Of a DNA stretch of 59,056 nucleotides, positions 25,838 to 34,340 are shown one piece after another. Numbering within the stretch: the first letter of the stretch is position 1; each line of letters starts with the position of its first letter. The notes beneath the pieces were generated by a model, which was given only the letters and a program-made list of their open reading frames with translations, ran no database searches and was not told the DNA's origin. Source of the DNA: Betaproteobacteria bacterium (GTDB taxonomy: Bacteria > Pseudomonadota > Gammaproteobacteria > Burkholderiales > Ferrovaceae); contig JAGXAW010000007.1 of assembly GCA_018971415.1 (NCBI GenBank), positions 1-59,056 of the forward strand. The letters run 5' to 3'. A program made the translations under genes and the position numbers.

Positions 25838-27050
25838 TGTTGCGCAAATCCGTGGGCAATTTCCCATTTTAAAAAGTAGCGTTAGAGGTAAACCGCTCGT
25901 TTACTTGGATAACGCTGCCACAACCCAAAAACCCCAATGTGTAATTGATGCAGAATCAAACTATTATGATGTGTTGAACGCCAACGTTCATCGTGGTGTT
26001 CATAAATTAAGTCAAGATGCCACCGATGCCTTTGAAAAGGCCCGTGACACCATTCAGCATTTTATCGGCGCAGCCCATCGCGAAGAAATTATTTTTACGC
26101 GCGGAGCGACTGAAGCGATAAATTTAGTGGCGAGTAGCTGGGGAAGAGCAAACTTAAAACCTGGTGATGAGATTTTGCTCAGCCAAATGGAGCACCATGC
26201 CAATATTGTTCCTTGGCAACTGATCGCTGAGCAAACAGGAGCAAAGATTAAAGTGATTCCGATGGATGACACAGGAACGCTTGATTTAACTCAGTTTGAG
26301 GCACTGCTGTCTAGTAAAACAAAAATGCTGGGCATTACTCAAGTATCTAACGCGTTGGGTACAGTAAACCCTGTGCAATACATGATTGAAAAAGCCCATC
26401 AGGTGGGAGCTTTGGTTTTAGTAGATGGTGCTCAATCCATCTTGCACCAAACAGTGAATGTGACTGAACTGGATTGTGACTTCTTTGTTTTTTCTGGACA
26501 CAAACTCTATGGTCCAACGGGTATTGGTGTGCTCTACGGTAAAAAAGCACTACTTAATGCCATGCCCCCCTATCAAGCGGGTGGTGACATGATTTTTAAA
26601 GTGACCTTTGAAAAATCAACCTTTAACCATTTGCCGTATAAATTTGAGGCAGGTACACCCCATATTGCTGGCGCCATTGCGCTTGGAACGGCTATTGAGT
26701 TTGTGCAATCAATTGGTTTAAAAGACATCGCCCACCATGAAGCTGAGCTTTTAGATTATGCCGCTCAACAGGCGCGTTCAATTCCACAGTTAAGAGTGAT
26801 TGGCCAAGCTAAGGATAAAGTGAGCGTGTTTTCCTTTGTGATGGATGGGGTTCATCCTCACGATATTGGCACTATTTTGGACAGTGAAGGGGTAGCCATT
26901 CGTACTGGACACCACTGCGCTATGCCAGTGATGGATTATTTTAAAATTCCAGCAACTGCCCGTGCGTCTCTTGCACTTTACAATACCAAAGAAGATATAG
27001 ATGCTTTATTTGTCGCTTTACATCGCGTCACGGAGATGTTTTTAAAATGA
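25830..27050 (+). CDS. sufS: Cysteine desulfurase SufS
   Basis: PLP enzyme that takes sulfur from cysteine as a persulfide. The 406 residues show VYLDNAATTQKP at the N-terminus, the PLP lysine in FSGHKLYGPTGIG and the active-site Cys in RTGHHCAMPVMDYF. This is the group II (SufS) type with a short Cys loop. It overlaps sufD by eight bases and sufU by four. SufU or a SufE-like partner normally activates it, and SufU is the next gene. Confidence 0.97.
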   Translation: MFNVAQIRGQFPILKSSVRGKPLVYLDNAATTQKPQCVIDAESNYYDVLNANVHRGVHKLSQDATDAFEKARDTIQHFIGAAHREEIIFTRGATEAINLVASSWGRANLKPGDEILLSQMEHHANIVPWQLIAEQTGAKIKVIPMDDTGTLDLTQFEALLSSKTKMLGITQVSNALGTVNPVQYMIEKAHQVGALVLVDGAQSILHQTVNVTELDCDFFVFSGHKLYGPTGIGVLYGKKALLNAMPPYQAGGDMIFKVTFEKSTFNHLPYKFEAGTPHIAGAIALGTAIEFVQSIGLKDIAHHEAELLDYAAQQARSIPQLRVIGQAKDKVSVFSFVMDGVHPHDIGTILDSEGVAIRTGHHCAMPVMDYFKIPATARASLALYNTKEDIDALFVALHRVTEMFLK

Positions 27051-27490
27051 GTGATTTACGAGAGTTATATCAAGAAGTGATTTTTGATCATAATAGACAC
27101 CCAAGAAATTTTGGTAAGCTAGTGAATGCCAATCGTCACAGTGAAGGATTTAACCCCTTGTGTGGCGATAGTTTGGATTTATACTTAATCGTAGACAATA
27201 ATCGAATTATAGACATTAAATTTGAAGGTCAAGGATGCGCCATTTCCACTGCCTCAGCCTCTCTCATGACCGAGGTATTAAAAGGAAAAACACTGCAAGA
27301 AGCAGAGCAACTTTTTGAAGGTTTTCATCAAATGGTGACCACTGGAGAAACGCCTTCAATAGATTTAGGTAAGCTGTCTGTTTTAGCCGGTGTGAGCGAA
27401 TTCCCGGCTCGTGTAAAGTGTGCTTCTTTATCTTGGCACACGTTAAATGCAGCACTCCACAATTCTACTCAACCAGTTACAACGGAGTAA
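27047..27490 (+). CDS. sufU: SUF sulfur-transfer protein SufU
   Basis: An IscU-like zinc protein that accepts persulfide from SufS. The 147 residues have the three conserved cysteines in PLCGDS, GCAISTASAS and VKCASLSW. The inserted GKLSVLAGVSEFPAR segment separates SufU from true IscU scaffolds. It replaces SufE in this operon. It overlaps sufS by four bases (ATGA) and is followed by sufT after three. Its pairing with SufS rather than IscS suggests SUF is the main Fe-S pathway here, although isc genes elsewhere cannot be excluded. Confidence 0.95.
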   Translation: MSDLRELYQEVIFDHNRHPRNFGKLVNANRHSEGFNPLCGDSLDLYLIVDNNRIIDIKFEGQGCAISTASASLMTEVLKGKTLQEAEQLFEGFHQMVTTGETPSIDLGKLSVLAGVSEFPARVKCASLSWHTLNAALHNSTQPVTTE

Positions 27491-27493
27491 GTC

Positions 27494-27883
27494 ATGTCTG
27501 TATTAGATTGGTTTAATAAAGACCAGACCAAGGAATCAGAAAACTCTTCTCAAGAGACAACTCCAGAAGTGGCCAACGAAGAGTTAGAAGATCTTGTCAT
27601 TGCTGCCTTAAAAACCGTATATGACCCCGAAATTCCTGTGAATATCTATGATTTAGGGCTTATTTACGGTTTAGAAATTGATCACTCTACCGGACATGTT
27701 GATGTTGCAATGACACTGACTGCACCAGGTTGCCCTGTGGCTCAAACCTTTCCTGGTGAAGTGGAAAGAAGAATTATGGAAGTTCCTGGTGTCAGTACGG
27801 CAAAGGTTGAGCTAGTTTGGGAACCGCCATGGACCAGAGAGCGCATGAGCGAGAGCGCTATGCTTACTCTCGGTATGCTATAA
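27494..27883 (+). CDS. sufT: SufT, DUF59/MIP18-type Fe-S maturation protein
   Basis: A 129-residue protein with an acidic, Ser/Glu-rich N-terminal tail (about 1-35) and a MIP18/PaaD-like domain containing DPEIPVNIYDLGLIY and LTAPGCPVAQTFPGEVE, where the Cys is the conserved functional one. Proteins of this type help maturation of Fe-S proteins downstream of the scaffold. It is the last gene of the operon and stops nine bases before the end of the convergent RND pump gene; no terminator hairpin is visible in that gap. Confidence 0.9.
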   Translation: MSVLDWFNKDQTKESENSSQETTPEVANEELEDLVIAALKTVYDPEIPVNIYDLGLIYGLEIDHSTGHVDVAMTLTAPGCPVAQTFPGEVERRIMEVPGVSTAKVELVWEPPWTRERMSESAMLTLGML

Positions 27884-27892
27884 CATCATAGA

Positions 27893-30800
27893 CTAAACAT
27901 CTTCATCTTCACTTGACGCTTCATCTGCGCCTTTATTCTCTCCGAGAAAAAGCATTTGCAATGCTGGTGCGACAACTAGCAACATAATGGGCCCTAGTAA
28001 CATCCCTCCTACAACCACGGTGGCCAAGGGCCGTTGTACTTGGCTACCAATACCTGTTGAAATAGCTGCAGGAAACAATCCAATACAAGCAGATAAGGCT
28101 GTCATGAGCATAGGGCGCATACGCTGATCTGCAGCATTAAACATCGCCTCGAAAGGAGGCAACCCAGAATAGCGTAACTGATTGTAGTAGGTAATAACTA
28201 AAATGCCGTTCATAACAGATACACCAAATAGTGAAACAAAGCCAATGGCAGCTGAGATACTAAAGTGCAGTCCCGTGACGGCGAGAGCGATAACTCCTCC
28301 ACCAATAGAAAATGGAATAGCAGCCAGCGCCAGTAAACTGTCTTTAAGTGAATTGAATAAGGTATAAAGCAGCACTAGGATTAGTGCTAAAGCAATGGGT
28401 AAAATCAAAGCCAATCGTTTTTTGGCCTTCTGTAATTCTTCAAACTCACCTGACCAGACAATATGATAGCCCTCTGGTAATAGAACATGATTGGCAATTT
28501 TTTTTTGTGCTTCAGCAACGGTACTGCCTAAATCGCGACTACGAACGCTAAACTTAACGGGAATAAAACGTTGATTTCGCTCGTGATAAATATATGAGGC
28601 GCCAGTATCTAGTGAAATGTCAGCCAGTTCTTTTAAGGGAATATAGGCCATCGCACCATTTGCTGCCGCGTAACCTACTTTAAGTTGGCTAATGGTTTCA
28701 ATGTCTTTTCGGAAATTTGGTGATAAGCGAACGGTCAAAGCGAATTGACGGTCACCTTCATAAACAGTGCTGGCTTGTGTGCCGCCAAGCGCTGCCTGAA
28801 CGACGGTATTAACGTCACCTGTATTTAATCCATAGCGAGCTGCTTTAATTCGATCAATATTAATATTAAGGTTAGGTTGCCCTAGTACACGAAAAACCCC
28901 TAAGTCTGTGACGCCTTTAATTTTAGACATTTCAGCTTGCACTTGATCAGCCAGTTTTTCTAGGGTGGCGAGATCGGGTCCTAGAATTTTAATTGAGTTG
29001 GCCCCCTTAATACCAGACAACCCTTCCTCAACGTTATCCTGGATGTATTGAGAAAAATTAAGCTCAACGCCTGGAAAACGACGACTAAATTCTTTTTGTA
29101 AGTCATTAATCAGATCATTTTTACTGTAGCCACTTTTCCATTCATCAAAGGGTTTGAGAGGCACAAAGAACTCAGCATTGTAAAACCCGGCCGCATCACT
29201 GCCATTGTCAGGACGCCCATGTTGGGAAACTACGGTAATCACTTCGGGATGTTTGATAATAATTTTTCGCATTGCATCAACCACAGGCATTCCCGATTCA
29301 AGAGATATGGTCGGTGGTAGTGTTGCTCGAATCCAGAGATTTCCTTCCTCAAGAGCTGGAAGAAATTCTGAGCCTATACGGATGAAAATGATGATTGAAA
29401 CGATCAGAAAAGCCACGCCTATCCCCACGGTTTTTTTCACATTGGCTAAAGCCCAACGTAAAACAGGTTTATAGACATGACGCATTTTTTCAACTATTAA
29501 AGTTTCAGTTTCTTTGACTTCTCTGGGAAGCAGATAAGAGGCTAATACGGGGGTAATGGTAAATGTGGCAAGTAGCGCGCCAGCAAGGGCATAACCATAA
29601 GTCCGTGCCATAGGACCAAAAATCTGCCCTTCTACGCCTTCCATGGTGAACAGCGGTATAAACGCGGCAACGGTAATGGCCGTGGAAAATAAAATTGCCC
29701 TATCAACTTGAATGGTACTAATGAAAATAATTCTTAAACGGTTAGTCCAACCCTTACTCATCAAGAGTTGACGAAAACCACTTTGTTCTTGGTCTTGAAT
29801 CAGGTCTCGTCGACCATCTGGTGCCTTCTGAAAGTTCCGGAAAATATTTTCTACAAGAATCACCGCAGAGTCCACAATAATGCCAAAATCCACGGCACCA
29901 AGAGAGAGTAAATTGGCTGATTCACCTGTAATGACTAAAATAATGATACTGAAAAATAAAGCAACGGGGATGTTTACGCTAACAATAATGGCGCTTCTCA
30001 AATCTCCCAAGAAAATCCATTGAATAAAAAATACCAACAAGCAACCAAATATCAAGTTATGTAAAACGGTATGGGTTGTCACGGCAACCAGTGTGGTTCT
30101 GTCATAAAAGGGAACCAAGTGAACGCCTGCTGGCAATGTGCCATCGTGGTTAATCTTATTCACTTCCTCCTTGATTCTGGCAACCACTTCGTTGGTTTGC
30201 ATGGTTCTGTTCATCACAACGATGGCAGCCACAACATCATCGTTTTGGTCTCGCCCCGCCCTACCAAGGCGAGGTACGTTACCCACATAGACTTTGGCCA
30301 CATCTTTTATTGTGATGGGAAAGGAATTGGTTTGTTTGAGAACGATATGATTAATGTCATCGACGTTATAGCCCTTGGTGAGATCAGTATCGCCGCCAGA
30401 ATGAATTAAGCCAATACCTCTGATATTAACGGACTGTTGGCCAAAATTAATGGTTCTACCACCTACGTTAATATTGGAGTTATTAATAGCGCTTAATAGT
30501 TGGGGAATTGTGATGCCGTAGTGCTCGAGTTTTTCCGGATCAGCTTCAACCTCGAATTCTTTAGTAGTCCCTCCCCAAGTATTGACCTGGACAACACCAG
30601 GAACAGACAGTAGTCGTCTTTGCACAACCCAATCTTGTACCGTTCTTAAGTTGGTTAATCCAAAATGGGGAGGGCCCATTAATTCATAGCGATAGACTTC
30701 ACCCACCAAACTAGATGCTTGAATTTGCGGTGCAACGCTGTTGGGTAGTGAAACGTTTTGTTGAAGACTTAATGCTGCTTGCGTGTAAGCAAAGTAATAA

Positions 30801-31105
30801 TCAACCCCATAATGAAAGGTCACTCTGATGAAGGATAAACCGGTAAATGAGGTGGAGCGTATAACTTCAACACCAGGGGTTGTAGAAAGGCCAATTTCCA
30901 TGGGAATGGTGTAATAGCGCTCCATTTCCTCGGCAGACAAACCTGGTGATTGGGCAGTGATTTCAAGAATGACTGGCGCGGGATTGGGGTAAGCCTCGAC
31001 GTTCAATTTGTAGTAAGCACCTAAGCCGACAAACAGAAAACCAAACAGCAAAATAACGATAATCGGTCGACTACTTAAAGAGAACGCCAGTAAATTTTTT
31101 AACAT
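27893..31105 (-). CDS. Heavy-metal-type RND efflux pump (CusA/CzcA family)
   Basis: A 1070-residue inner-membrane proton-driven pump of the tripartite export family. The N-terminal membrane helix is followed by two large periplasmic loops and twelve predicted membrane segments. The HME-RND signature GAVDFGIIVDSAVILVEN in TM4 carries the acidic proton-relay residues. Metal specificity (copper/silver against zinc/cobalt/nickel) cannot be settled by eye, and the TM4 variant DSAV replaces the more common DGAV. It lies four bases after its adaptor gene and converges on sufT. No metal-responsive regulator is next to it. Confidence 0.93.
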   Translation of the reverse strand: MLKNLLAFSLSSRPIIVILLFGFLFVGLGAYYKLNVEAYPNPAPVILEITAQSPGLSAEEMERYYTIPMEIGLSTTPGVEVIRSTSFTGLSFIRVTFHYGVDYYFAYTQAALSLQQNVSLPNSVAPQIQASSLVGEVYRYELMGPPHFGLTNLRTVQDWVVQRRLLSVPGVVQVNTWGGTTKEFEVEADPEKLEHYGITIPQLLSAINNSNINVGGRTINFGQQSVNIRGIGLIHSGGDTDLTKGYNVDDINHIVLKQTNSFPITIKDVAKVYVGNVPRLGRAGRDQNDDVVAAIVVMNRTMQTNEVVARIKEEVNKINHDGTLPAGVHLVPFYDRTTLVAVTTHTVLHNLIFGCLLVFFIQWIFLGDLRSAIIVSVNIPVALFFSIIILVITGESANLLSLGAVDFGIIVDSAVILVENIFRNFQKAPDGRRDLIQDQEQSGFRQLLMSKGWTNRLRIIFISTIQVDRAILFSTAITVAAFIPLFTMEGVEGQIFGPMARTYGYALAGALLATFTITPVLASYLLPREVKETETLIVEKMRHVYKPVLRWALANVKKTVGIGVAFLIVSIIIFIRIGSEFLPALEEGNLWIRATLPPTISLESGMPVVDAMRKIIIKHPEVITVVSQHGRPDNGSDAAGFYNAEFFVPLKPFDEWKSGYSKNDLINDLQKEFSRRFPGVELNFSQYIQDNVEEGLSGIKGANSIKILGPDLATLEKLADQVQAEMSKIKGVTDLGVFRVLGQPNLNINIDRIKAARYGLNTGDVNTVVQAALGGTQASTVYEGDRQFALTVRLSPNFRKDIETISQLKVGYAAANGAMAYIPLKELADISLDTGASYIYHERNQRFIPVKFSVRSRDLGSTVAEAQKKIANHVLLPEGYHIVWSGEFEELQKAKKRLALILPIALALILVLLYTLFNSLKDSLLALAAIPFSIGGGVIALAVTGLHFSISAAIGFVSLFGVSVMNGILVITYYNQLRYSGLPPFEAMFNAADQRMRPMLMTALSACIGLFPAAISTGIGSQVQRPLATVVVGGMLLGPIMLLVVAPALQMLFLGENKGADEASSEDEDV

Positions 31106-31108
31106 AGG

Positions 31109-32275
31109 CTACTCCGTCGACATGTCATAGGCATGGCTTACAAATACAGCCCCTTGGGTGGCAACAGACTCACCTATTTTTAAACCCGATAGAATTTGAT
31201 AATAGCCGTTTTGTTGTAAGCCAATCCGCACTTCTCTTTTTTCAAAAAGATGGCCATTATTTGTTACCCACACGATTAAGGTGCCATCTCCTTGACGCAC
31301 AACACTTTCAAACGGAACAGCTGGAACGCCCTTTAAGTTCCCAGTTGTAATAGTGAAATTCGCTAACATACCAGGTAAAAGTAGTTCGGAGTCATCTTTT
31401 ATCTCTGAACGAACTGAAACGCTATGGGTGTTGGGGTCCACTGACTCTCCGACATTTGTAATGACACCCTTAAAATGACGCTCCTCCAAAGAAGGAACTC
31501 TCACATCAACACTTTGACCTACTTTCATGGAGGTAATGTCAGTTTCAGTGACATTGGCAATCATCCACTTTGTCGTGGTGTCAGAGATTGCCATTGGGGC
31601 AGGCAAAGTTCCTGGTTGAACATAAGCACCGGGTGCAGGATTACTAATCGCAATTACTTTTCCATTGATTGGGCTACGTATGACCAATTCAGGATCAGCC
31701 TTTTTGTTTTTAATCATTGACTGAATTTCACTCTCACTCTTATCAAAGACTTTTAAGTTTTTAACAGAGCTTTGATAATTTCCTTCCGCAGTTTGTTGGT
31801 CTGAAATGGTTTGTTGATAGTCCTTTTCAGACATGGCTCTTAGTTTGTAGAGTGCTTTAGCGCGTTCTAAGGCTTTTGTTGTTAATTCTCTGATGGCCGC
31901 ATTTGAAATAAGCGCTGATTCAGCCTGTAAAAGATCGGGGCTATTGATGCTATAAAGAGGCTGTCCAATTTTGACTTGCTCATCAAGTTTTGCGAATCTA
32001 TGAAGAATTTTTCCTGGATAGTTGGGAAAAACCTGTGTGGTCTTTAAATCATTAAAGGCGATTAGCCCCACTGCCTCTTTGTTTGACTCAAAATCATAGG
32101 CAACGACAGGTTTAACTTTAACAAACTGACTTTGTGTTGCTGATAATACTATTTGTTCTTTATTGGTTTGTTTGGGTTCTTCTGGGAGAGCGGTTGAAAT
32201 ATGACTACTCTCTAGCCAACGAGTGAGAAGAATAAGAAGAAGTACTACAGCAGTGACGGCAATTTTTTTTATCAT
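31109..32275 (-). CDS. RND efflux periplasmic adaptor (membrane fusion protein)
   Basis: A 388-residue adaptor linking pump and outer-membrane channel. It has an N-terminal membrane anchor (residues 3-17, no lipobox), a lipoyl/barrel-sandwich half with GQPLYSINSPDLLQAE, and a helical hairpin (about 125-175, RAKALYKLRAMSEKDYQQ). The other lipoyl half (VIRSPINGKVI) and beta-barrel domains (VGQSVDVRVPSLE) follow. It resembles CusB/CzcB; no His- or Met-rich metal-binding tail is visible. It sits between the channel and pump genes with gaps of one and three bases. Confidence 0.92.
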   Translation of the reverse strand: MIKKIAVTAVVLLLILLTRWLESSHISTALPEEPKQTNKEQIVLSATQSQFVKVKPVVAYDFESNKEAVGLIAFNDLKTTQVFPNYPGKILHRFAKLDEQVKIGQPLYSINSPDLLQAESALISNAAIRELTTKALERAKALYKLRAMSEKDYQQTISDQQTAEGNYQSSVKNLKVFDKSESEIQSMIKNKKADPELVIRSPINGKVIAISNPAPGAYVQPGTLPAPMAISDTTTKWMIANVTETDITSMKVGQSVDVRVPSLEERHFKGVITNVGESVDPNTHSVSVRSEIKDDSELLLPGMLANFTITTGNLKGVPAVPFESVVRQGDGTLIVWVTNNGHLFEKREVRIGLQQNGYYQILSGLKIGESVATQGAVFVSHAYDMSTE

Positions 32276-32276
32276 A

Positions 32277-33824
32277 TTAAGGTTTTTTTATCAGATCATC
32301 TAACGGTTTTTTATCCCACCAACCTCCTCCTAGAGCCACATATAATGATGCAGCATCGCCGAGTTGGTTGGTCTTCATTTGGATAAAGTTAATTTTTGCT
32401 TGTTGATAGGCAATATCAGCGTTGAGTAAAACCAGTTCATTAATGAGTCCAAGTTTTTCTTGAGATGTTGTAAGATTCAACAGTTGTTGGTTTGTGTTGA
32501 ACAATTTTTCAGCACTATTTAGTGCGTTAGCATCATTTTGAACTGCGTGCAGCGTATCCGCTACATTTTGAAAAGCGTTTAGCACGGTTGATTTGTATTG
32601 AGCGAGGGATTGATTAAATGCCTCCTTTGCTCCTTGTTCACGGGCACTCAGAGTGCCACCATTAAAGATGGGGAGAGACAAATCACCGATTAAGTTAAAA
32701 AAACCAGCGCCATTATGATAAAGCTGATCAAAGGCGTCTGCGGCGCCACCAATTGCACCTGTCACATTAAATTGTGGAAAACGATTGGCAAGTTGAACCC
32801 CAACTTGGGCGTTAGCATATCGAATTTCTTCTTCTGCAGCTAAAATATCTGGCCTTTGTCTGACAAGTTGCGCGGGCAGTGAAATCGGAAGAGTATGCGG
32901 CAATTTAAAATCATCAAGTTTAAAATCAACAGTTAACGTTTCGCTTGGAAAACGACCTGATAAGACATGAATCAAATCATTTGTTTGTGCTAATTGCTGT
33001 TGATATGGCGTGATTTGCTGTTGGGCTTGGGTGAGCTGAACGAGTTGGTTATTTAGATCAACAGCACTGATCAAGCCCAAATTAAACTGCTGCTCTGTCA
33101 GTTTTAATAATTCTTCATTATCTTTAATAATTTGTTTGTTGGCTGCAATGATGCTTTTAAGAGATGCTTGTTGAATAGCTGCGGCAACTGCATTCGCTGT
33201 TAAAGTGATATACGTTGCCTCTAGTTGATAAGCAGTAATGTTTTCCTGAGCTTGCAACGATTCAACTGCTCTTCTGTTCGCGCCAAAAAAATCAGGCGTA
33301 TAACTGAGTGAAACTTCGGCGGTATGAAAGTTATAGTAAACAGGGCCGTTAAAAGGAGGGGGTCCATTCGGTGATTGATAGGTTGAGATAACGTTCCCAT
33401 TGCCTTGAATACCTGGTGAGTTGCCACCTAAATTTCCTGCAAGTTTATTTCTTGATAAAGCGTAGTCAGCGCCGATACTTGGAAAAAAGAATCCTTGCTG
33501 AGCGATAACATTTTGTTTGGCTTGTCTTAAACTCGCTTCTGCTGCCGTAATTGATGGATTATTATGAATGACTTGCTCAACAAATTCAGAAAGATCTTTT
33601 GAGCCTAGAAGGCTCCACCAATCACCTATGATTTTAGTATTTGGATCTAAGGTTAGCTTATCACCAGACGTATTTTTATTTATTGAAGATTGCTCTATGT
33701 AGCCCGCGCTTTTAGGTAAAGTCGGTGCTTGAAAGTCGGGACCAACAGCACAATTACTTAGTAACGGTAAAAGAGTCATTGCTCCTAAATGTAAAGCATG
33801 TTTTTTTAAATACGTCTTATACAT
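32277..33824 (-). CDS. Outer-membrane efflux channel lipoprotein (TolC/NodT family)
   Basis: A 515-residue outer-membrane channel for the RND pump encoded downstream. An N-terminal signal ends in LLPLLSNC followed by AVGPDFQAP, the usual start of NodT/CusC-type lipoproteins. The residue before the lipidated Cys is Asn rather than Gly or Ala, a slightly atypical lipobox. Two repeats of the TolC fold follow (for example the AEASLRQAKQNVIAQQG and RQRPDILAAEEEIRYANAQVG regions). It is the first gene of the three-gene operon, and its upstream region carries a perfect palindrome at 33871-33883. Confidence 0.92.
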   Translation of the reverse strand: MYKTYLKKHALHLGAMTLLPLLSNCAVGPDFQAPTLPKSAGYIEQSSINKNTSGDKLTLDPNTKIIGDWWSLLGSKDLSEFVEQVIHNNPSITAAEASLRQAKQNVIAQQGFFFPSIGADYALSRNKLAGNLGGNSPGIQGNGNVISTYQSPNGPPPFNGPVYYNFHTAEVSLSYTPDFFGANRRAVESLQAQENITAYQLEATYITLTANAVAAAIQQASLKSIIAANKQIIKDNEELLKLTEQQFNLGLISAVDLNNQLVQLTQAQQQITPYQQQLAQTNDLIHVLSGRFPSETLTVDFKLDDFKLPHTLPISLPAQLVRQRPDILAAEEEIRYANAQVGVQLANRFPQFNVTGAIGGAADAFDQLYHNGAGFFNLIGDLSLPIFNGGTLSAREQGAKEAFNQSLAQYKSTVLNAFQNVADTLHAVQNDANALNSAEKLFNTNQQLLNLTTSQEKLGLINELVLLNADIAYQQAKINFIQMKTNQLGDAASLYVALGGGWWDKKPLDDLIKKP

Positions 33825-33870
33825 AAGAATTAAGGAGCAAATAAGTTAGGTAAGGTGCCAAATTGTAATG

Positions 33871-33883
33871 GTTAATCATTAAC
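33871..33883. promoter_or_regulatory. 13-base perfect palindrome upstream of the RND operon
   Basis: GTTAAT-C-ATTAAC is a perfect inverted repeat 47-59 bases upstream of the efflux-channel ATG, just ahead of a weak minus-strand -10 (TACAAT, 33862-33867). Its place fits an operator for an unlinked repressor or activator of the metal pump. Short A+T-rich palindromes arise by chance, so this is only a candidate. Confidence 0.3.
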
Positions 33884-33919
33884 AGAATATTTCATTGTAT
33901 GCGTAACTTCTGAATTATA

Positions 33920-34150
33920 TTAACTTTTTTGATTATTATTGATCTTTTTCTCGAGTTCCTCCAGTCGTTCTCGAGTTTTTAGCAAAATAGCCTTTTGAAT
34001 ATCAAACTCCTCTCTTGTTACCCAACCACTATTAGCAAAAAAATTGGTCAATATTTGCCGAATATTTTGTTCAACATCTTTAATGGGTGTTTTTTCAATA
34101 CTAGACAATATTCTTCTTATGGTTTCTTCGATCAGGTTACTTTGAAACAT
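33920..34150 (-). CDS. ubiK: Ubiquinone biosynthesis accessory factor UbiK (YqiC/BMFP family)
   Basis: A 76-residue protein. The N-terminal amphipathic region is followed by VTREEFDIQKAILLKTRERLEEL, the family signature, and a C-terminal coiled coil (about 50-72) that trimerises. In E. coli, UbiK binds UbiJ and supports the aerobic ubiquinone-biosynthesis complex. A strong AAGGAGA lies upstream of the ATG. It is divergent from the porin-glnK-amtB operon, a neighbourhood seen in other betaproteobacteria. Confidence 0.9.
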   Translation of the reverse strand: MFQSNLIEETIRRILSSIEKTPIKDVEQNIRQILTNFFANSGWVTREEFDIQKAILLKTRERLEELEKKINNNQKS

Positions 34151-34173
34151 AAAGCCTCTCCTTTGAGAATAAA

Positions 34174-34190
34174 CGCACGCTTTTGGTGCA
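34174..34190 (+). promoter_or_regulatory. Candidate NtrC enhancer site of the porin-glnK-amtB operon
   Basis: A 17-base dyad with a perfect right arm TGGTGCA and an imperfect left arm CGCACGC, giving the core GCAC-N7-GTGC. It lies at about -126 to -110 from the predicted sigma-54 start at 34300. The same core and nearly the same distance occur upstream of glnA in this window. NtrC itself is encoded at 52506-53936. Confidence 0.6.
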
Positions 34191-34272
34191 TCTTAAATGA
34201 CTGTTTCACTTAATTGAGGCTATTTTAAGCAAATAACGTGTATAAAGGTGGCTTTAATAAAGAAAAAACGAG

Positions 34273-34289
34273 TTGGCACGAGTTATGCT
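34273..34289 (+). promoter_or_regulatory. Sigma-54 promoter of the porin-glnK-amtB operon
   Basis: TTGGCACG-AGTT-ATGCT matches the -24/-12 consensus TTGGCACG-N4-TTGCT in all but one base of the -12 block. The GG and GC doublets are separated by exactly ten bases, as required. Transcription would start near 34300, about 40 bases before the porin ATG at 34341. This indicates NtrC- and RpoN-dependent, nitrogen-starvation control. Confidence 0.8.
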
Positions 34290-34340
34290 TTGTAAGCAAA
34301 TGTAATGATTTTTAATTTGTTAATTTTTGGAGAACTTGAT

